DNA of 64,000 nt from positions 691,838-755,837 of the forward strand of contig NMRB01000003.1 in assembly GCA_002633025.1 (NCBI GenBank), read 5' to 3'. Both the position numbers and the translations under genes were made by a program. The notes below the pieces were generated by a model. That model saw nothing but the letters and a program-made list of their open reading frames with translations, searched no databases and had not been told where the DNA came from. Every line of letters begins with the position of its first letter. Position 1 is the first letter of the stretch. This DNA is from Notospermus geniculatus. Lineage: Eukaryota > Nemertea > Pilidiophora > Heteronemertea > Lineidae. Below are positions 57,337 to 64,000 of this stretch, piece after piece.

Positions 57337-60300
57337 AGGGAAGAAGGGTCAGAACTGTCAACTGGGCAGATGGTGGACAATTGGAACCCTTGCCATAAGG
57401 GGAGGAAGACTTGTACATTTGTCTTCAGGTGACCTATAGGTGACTACTCAAATTATACAAATTACTCGTTAATAATTGTGACGATTTGTCTACGGTGATG
57501 AGACACTCAGTGTGATATGATACAATACATAATGAGCAACTGAGGAGCTCCGTGAAGCAATTACCTAAGTCTATTTTCAGATACGGGTATAAATTAATTA
57601 CCTTTTACCTTCGTACAGCCAGCCATCTTGCCCTGGACAAGCGTTCCAGTCACTCTTACCCTTGCTCAATCAGTGGAGGGAGCGGAGTCAAAGGCCGAAG
57701 TGATAGGCCTTGATGAGTCGAGATGCGTACAGCCTTGACTGGTATTACAACATCAGCCTGATTACCAGGTAGCCAATCTGCAAAGGAGAAAGAGGAGCGA
57801 TGTCGTTGGCAATCACTTTTTTTGAGTTTTTACTTCAAGGATGGTCATTGTCTCCAACACCTAGGTATTATCTGCTGAGATACCACAGCAACAGGAGGAG
57901 GATGAGATTCTTAAAATCTAAAGAGTCCTACAGGGACTTTCAAGGTGGAAAATTCACCTGGCCTTTTAGAAATTGAGTCTTATGGCACCTCATCTTTTTA
58001 TACCAAGTACCTCATTTGAGGTAAAACTTCCTATCCCTTTCATGTGGGTAACAAAAGAACAGCTCGATTTCTATCAACTTCTTGCAAGGATATTATACCA
58101 AGTCCTTAAATGTCCTCATCAATTCATCTTCAGAAATGAGCTTCAGTCTTTTATGGCAGGGATTACAGAGCACAAGTGCTTTCTGATCTCCCATCTGTTT
58201 TGTAATTGACAGGACATCAAATTTCTTTTAAAAGAGAACAGTCTACGTCTTAAACAAATAATACAGAACTCTATTCATTTTATAACAGCCACTCGTGATA
58301 TCTCTTCATTTTATGACAGGTAATGATGTTCAGGGGACCGCCCTCAGCAGACAGGAAGGAGAAGATAAGGGTCACCCATCTGGCCGACCTCCACCCCAAA
58401 TGTCAAGTCCACGATCACCTGACCTGTACCGGAATCTCATCTTCCTATTCACAGAATGCCACACCGTGATAGGGGACAATACTGGCCAAGTGTCTGGGTG
58501 GGGAGTACCTGTGTCCTGCCTGGTGGGTCACCCATCTGTCTGGCGGGAGGGGACAACCTAATGTTTAGACAAAACAATACAGGTGTGGGTCTTTCATCTC
58601 CAGTTGGATCCAACGTTAGGTGATCTTTGAACAGGAAGTTAATAGTCAGCAAGTTTCCCTTTGGTTGCTCGTGATCACCCTGTCGAATCAGTGTTGGCTT
58701 CCTCAATGGCAAATGCATCTGGTGTGGTGGCAATGTTGGTTTCCCATTGGTGCGGTTGAATTCCAAGTACAGGCAATCAAAATGAGAAAAACAAGGCTGC
58801 TAGGGTATCAATCATCGGAATGCATTAAACCTACAAACATCTGTCCCAACTGTCAATGAGAAAGGGTCCTAAGGGGGGAATCTCTTCGTGACAATGTAAT
58901 CTCCTTCCACATTCCTAGGCTTAAAAATGTTCCATAACCCATGTATGCGCCAGCAACACAAAGCAAGGGGTAAACATATCATGGGAGAAGCAGATGTTTC
59001 AAGTTTTTGAAAATTTTCAACCCTTTTTCACTCACTTTCAGCCGTTTTAGACAACAACCGGCAGCGAGGAGGTTCCACCCCCAAAATTTCATTCCGATCA
59101 TTCTTATTATAACACCATTTAATTTTGACATGTGCAATGTTGAACAATGGGAGATTTATGCAGTGTTGAACGACAAGAGATTATAACTTGACCATACAAA
59201 AAGGGCAATGGTTTCTATTCGAAATCCAATATTAGTTACGCAAATATACTGCAGATGACCTTTTATGGTTTCAAGGTCAAATAGAGTCCATTGTTTGTAA
59301 ACTGAACGCATTTTCCTTTCTTTTACACTAATGACGTATTAAATGCAGGTGGTTGGTGTCGCGTTTTTGAATGGGTGACAATGCAAAGGGGAATAAGTAT
59401 CAACGGATTTTTGAACCCTGCTCTGTCTGAAGTGTTAGCAATTTGAAAAGGGTCATTACTGCTGCATTTTGTTGTTTAAATCATTATCGTTTGTGATGAA
59501 ATTTGAAGAGAGACCCCACATGAGTGTTAAATAAGGACGATGGTGATGAAAAGGGTGTATGGTTTCAGTGGCAATCGAATTTGAACCCTCTTCTAGACGA
59601 TGTAATTTATCTAATGACATTTTGAGGGAGATATGACAGCATCTGCCACGAATAATTAAATTTTAATCAAACAGATGAAAAGTGATGCCAGATCGAGTGC
59701 CCTTTTAGACTTTTACAAAGAAGGGTTCACATAACCATTCACCAAATCACTCTAATTGGCCTGTTGATTGATTACAACAGTCATTAGTTTCATAGTTCTT
59801 TCTTTCCCAACTCTAATCCACTGAGCATCTTTCAGACATCGCGTGCTTCCAAATCTATTAAACAATCTAAACTAGGGCCTAGACCAACCGTAATGGCTCA
59901 AGGGACAAATCATTTTTAGATAAACTTATCTGGTAATCATATTTTAAAGTCAATGAATTCGCTTTCCATACCTTCAGAAACAATTTATTCTTTACATCTC
60001 AACTATATATCGATTTCAATACCAAACGGAAATGATGTTCCTGATTTTATTTAAAAACCAACTCCCAACGGCTTTAAGGAATACCACATAAGATAACTTG
60101 TCTAGCCACTGCTATTGTACAGACACATCTAACCGATAATGTTATCTTCCTCACAGTTTCATATTGTCCTTTGAAATCCTCCAATGCATTACACTAATCC
60201 TTTCCTTTCCCTCAGGGTTTCCTTGGTTGTCTAGTAACCAGACAGGTGCTATTGGAAACAATATCGAACATGTCTAGACAGGAAGTGAGTGGCTATGTCT

Positions 60301-60339
60301 ATAGATACATGTTCCTGCAGGGCTGAGCGGTGTGTGTAA
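57337..60339. other. Spacer, no supported gene
   Basis: Short ORFs (for example near 58295-58561 and 57973-58209) have no domain similarity and no consistent splice framework. No repeat was recognised. Confidence 0.35.
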
Positions 60340-60590
60340 GGGAAAGGGAAGAAGGATGGTGGATCTGCTGTGTACAGTTAATGGTCGCTGGTTCTGGCAT
60401 ACATGTAATTGACCCTTTCTTTCAGCGACAACCTGACGATGAGGGAAGGTAGAAGGGTAAAGGATAATCGACCAGTCGCAAGGGTAGAAGGATGATGGAT
60501 CTGTTGTGTACAGGTTGTAATGGTTGCTGATGTACTGACCCTCTCTTTCAGTGACACTCTGGTTAAGGGCAGTAGATAGAGGGTAAATGG
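60340..60590 (+). repeat. Diverged tandem duplication, about 125-bp unit, two copies
   Basis: Copy 1 (about 60350-60475) and copy 2 (about 60485-60590) share GAAGGATG.TGGATCTG.TGTGTACAG, ATGGT.GCTG and TGACCCT.TCTTTCAG.GACA, then a GG-rich AGGGTA tail. The copies are clearly diverged, so this is old. Confidence 0.6.
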
Positions 60591-63500
60591 ACCGTGCAGT
60601 GCTCTGGATGTCTGTACAGTTGGCCTACATGTGAACCATCTCTTAGTGTACTAGCACATTTACATGTAGGACTCCTAACACTTCTTAATTTGGATGTACA
60701 GGGTTGACCAAACCTAGGTATCTGATAGCGAGGGATGTTCATTGTTCACGAGCAAATAGAGATGTCCAAATAACACTAACACAGCAGTGAAAACTGTGAT
60801 AATACAAATTCAAATATTCACTTTACACCTTGTCATTCTGTGATCAACATATTATAAGGGCAGGAAGTGGTCCCTCCTTCAATCAAAGGACCCAGATTCA
60901 TTTTCCTTTTAACTTCGTGCCCTTTCAAATGAAAAGTAAAAGCAGCGGAAATGTCATTCTAATCAATGTTACTTTGGACCCTTTAAGGGTTCATCATCAA
61001 AGGGTGGTTAAGGGACATCCTTTCCATTGTTGCTAGGTGCCTGAGGAGTTTTTAATGAGAGTTTCAAATGGACTATCTCTTCTGCGGCCTATCTCTTATT
61101 CTTTGTGTGGTAATGGGATGAACTGACAACGGTTGTTTAGTACCGACATAGAGGCAGGGCAAGTGATTGGATTCAGTGTCCCTTAGGGCACGGGAGTGAT
61201 GTAGGTCCCTGTCTTCATTATCTTATTAACCCTTTGAGGTGTGCCTACTGTTCAGTTTAGATCAAAAAATCTAACCTGTCTGTTATAAATGACACAACTG
61301 GCAAATTTTTGTGTTTGGGCAAATACAAGAACATACCAGTTAATCGGTGGTAAGTATGGTTTTTACACAACAGTGAGATATGAGTATTTGACTGCACCTC
61401 GCTTACTGAAATTTATGAGGTGCAGGCAAATAAGACTACTGTAACAAGAAGGTTTTGTCGAAGTGCCTCCTCCATGGCTTCCACAAAGAGAAATGGACAA
61501 GGTATCGCCCTACATGTGGCCATTTAGTCCATCCATCAGTCCCATCAAACTGCTCTTCAAACATACAGAATGAAAGCAGTTGGTCCATTTCAAGCAAACC
61601 CTACACAAAGCCACAAAACGGAAATTGATACGTTTTACAGTGAATATGATCCTTGCCAAATATTAAAACTCCATCCCAAAAGATCTTCAAGTCTTTTTTA
61701 CCTTTTTTCAGGAATCTCATATTTCAACTCGCAATCAAAGTGCTGTTGTGCGATCGACTCTTTCATATCGAGTGACCACTTGTCAACAAAATGAATGGCA
61801 CAATTCTGAATGATTCTCAGTGTTCCCCACAGAACACTGCCTGAACAAACAGCAACTGTGTTCTTTATCATTCACATTCCTCTTCCGAGACACTGGACCA
61901 TTTTACAGTCTGTCTGATGAGCCATGGAGAAGCAGTATCTTGGTCACCGAAGAAACCATTGACTTTTTTTCTGTTCTATACATGCATCATTGCTTATCAG
62001 GCAAGAACACCACGATTTCTGCAGCCATTGGATCTGGATCGAGTCCTCCATGAATGGCGATTTCATTTCCAGCAAGAAATCTGGCACCTGTGACTTACCG
62101 AGGCGATCAGACGAGCGTTGCTGAAGGCATTTGGAGGAAATCTGTTGCTGACGGGGTTCAAGCTTTGGACCTCCATGGTCACTGTTGCTTAGAGTAAAAG
62201 GGACAAAGAATTGTATGATATTTCACTTCATCTTCACTATACCACTTTCCTGAAGACATGAGCACAAGTGGTTAGTACCTTTTCATCTCGTGGTCACTTC
62301 AGGGAACTCATCTACCACAGGTCGAGAAGGACGCAATGCCAAATCTTCAAGGATCCATTCAGCATCATACACAAAGAGATGTCAATTGCAATCGTTATGT
62401 ACATTAATTTTCAACTCAACCCGGGGTGATACTAGTATTTGAAAGTGTCGGCTCACAACAAGATTGAGGATTCTCCTCACTTCATACCCAAATATTTCTC
62501 TTAATAATGTGATTCGTTGCTTGGCATAAACTCACTCTAACTTCGAGTATTTGGCTAATTTGCCGAAAGTCCTCATACTGACAGATGGACCACACTATGT
62601 CGACCTTCTAAGGAGCCAGCCTGTCATATCCTGTCTCTTGAGCGGCCTTCCTATTGTCCAAAACTACACCTACAACGACTCCGCCCACCTGCCCTGTCAG
62701 CCATATCAGCATCATCTCCAAAGTATCACCTCTCAGAATCAGTAAGTCACCTGTACCGGTCAGTAACTACCAATACAATGATAGGGTGGGTGGACAGAAT
62801 TAGAAGCGGGGTAGCAATTTTGGCTTTGATGTTACCAAAATACCAAATGATCTTGTCTTTCGATCAGATGGATCCCTGTGATTTCCTGGTTAAATACAAA
62901 CACGTAGACTGAGCTGCTCAGCCCCCCCCCCCCACCCCACCCAACTCAAACAATTTCCGTCCTCGCCAATGGTACATACTGAAAGTTATTCTCTCCAGAT
63001 TCTTATACCCGATCTGTCACTTCTTTTTTTATTGGCGACCACAATAGGAAGTGAATTAAGAATAAATGGTATTTCATAAGTCATATTTTCTGCGTCTAAC
63101 TGTCCATTCTCATGGGTACTATCAGCAGGACTGCAGCAGACCGCGTATGCAATGGTCTGTTGAGAAATTCATTGTATGGCAATCAATATTTTCAATAGAC
63201 CACTGCCTCCATAATCACCCTGTCAGCAGGGTGATGGATGAAAAAAAACGATTGAATTTTTTCAAGATCTTGTCTAGACAGACTAATGAGTCAGGATTTT
63301 TCCTAAACAATGACTTCTCAAATGCAATAACTCTCCCGCAGCAGCTTTAGGGAGGTAGCTGCATAAATGCTGTCCAAATTAATTAAGTCTGAATCCCAGG
63401 AATAACCTTTCTGTCCTACCGGATTCTCGCAGTGCAATTATTCTGCTGAATCAATCAATCTGGCAGTCAGAGTTGTCAGGACACAGAGGTCTGGCATTGC

Positions 63501-64000
63501 CGGGGTCCAGCTTCTACTGTTGGTGATGGTCGGCATTGCTGACCACACAGCAGACTGTTGATTTTCGAATCGAAGTCCTGACACCGACACTTGATATGAT
63601 GATGTTGGAGGAGCTAAGTTCCAGCGGCAAAGCCAGGTCTCTGTGACCTTACAATGCAAATCACATCATTACGGTATACATGTATCTTCATTGGGCATAG
63701 ATAACACATAACACAGTCTCACAGTTCTCACCCACTCCATATCTTCCCATGACCCAAACGAACAGACTGAAGTCGTCAGTTCAAGGCATAATTCCTTTTC
63801 GTCATTAATTTTGCATCAGGCGGTTACAGAACAGGTTTGATCGCTGAACCAGCAAGTTATGCACGGGCAACTGGCTATAGCTGGTGGGAATGTATCAAAG
63901 TGGTGCCGATGAAAAATGAACTGATTAACAAAGTGGGGTGATCAGCACTGGTCCAACTGGGAATACAGCAATGCATGATCATGTTGTGCACTGTATATGG
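60591..64000. other. Spacer to the window end, no supported gene
   Basis: One uninterrupted stretch (about 62551-62742) ends at a donor-like CA|GTAAGT and looks mildly protein-like, but it has no acceptor, start or partner exon. A C-run occurs at about 62922-62934. A minus-strand ORF at 63438-63659 is likewise unsupported. Nothing else recognised. Confidence 0.3.

Noticed and set aside
62551-62745. Open stretch ending in a donor-like site
   Set aside because: Begins at TTG, has no acceptor with a pyrimidine tract, no partner exon and no known family.
63438-63659. Minus-strand 73-codon ORF
   Set aside because: No acceptor or domain. The composition is not convincing.

Overview
This is eukaryotic nuclear DNA from an animal. 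The genes are multi-exon with GT-AG introns of about 0.1-5 kb, and both the genes and the spacers between them are full of short inverted-repeat (foldback/MITE-like) elements. The palindrome TAGGCCTA and the motif ACCGGTA recur throughout, and the proteins look like those of invertebrate deuterostomes. I infer a marine invertebrate, most likely an ambulacrarian (echinoderm or hemichordate). The species is not proven. Single N characters at 33630 and 53482, each next to duplicated sequence, show that this is a draft assembly.

Layout. (1) 1-1630: last coding exon of a voltage-gated sodium channel alpha subunit (domain IV S4 to the C-terminus), + strand. (2) 1.6-15 kb: a gene-poor spacer with several hairpin elements, two copies of one MITE, an AAGCC/AAGGC-rich array and a 1.3-kb inverted-arm structure around a small acidic ORF. 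(3) 15.6-16.9 kb: BCS1L (mitochondrial AAA chaperone of complex III), - strand. The exons for the core of the AAA domain, including Walker A and B, are absent. (4) 17.4-18.8 kb: a 1.4-kb element with inverted ends. It separates BCS1L from the divergently oriented TXNDC16. (5) 19.5-30.2 kb: TXNDC16 (ERp90 type), + strand, 20 exons, 955 aa in my model. It has a signal peptide and a C-terminal HDEL. A 1.3-kb tandem duplication repeats exons 3-4, and a 0.4-kb one repeats the end of exon 8. (6) 30.2-35.4 kb: spacer with a large foldback element, a perfect 26-bp-arm palindrome and a 0.65-kb duplication around an N. (7) 35.4-51.8 kb: INO80 chromatin-remodelling ATPase, + strand. I resolve 32 coding exons; their lengths sum to 4509 nt (1502 aa plus stop) and every phase agrees. 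(8) 51.8-64 kb: mainly non-coding, with palindrome clusters, a GAGCTCACC-type repeat, a hairpin MITE and two weak gene-like fragments.

The genes are unrelated housekeeping and neuronal genes: membrane excitability, respiratory-chain assembly, ER folding and chromatin remodelling. There is no operon or evident functional cluster. I did not find a convincing new multi-gene system. The most notable observations are the missing ATPase core of BCS1L, the exon-containing tandem duplications (biological or allelic assembly artefacts), several short foldback families, and a concentration of TAGGCCTA palindromes near the 5' ends of the three complete-looking genes.
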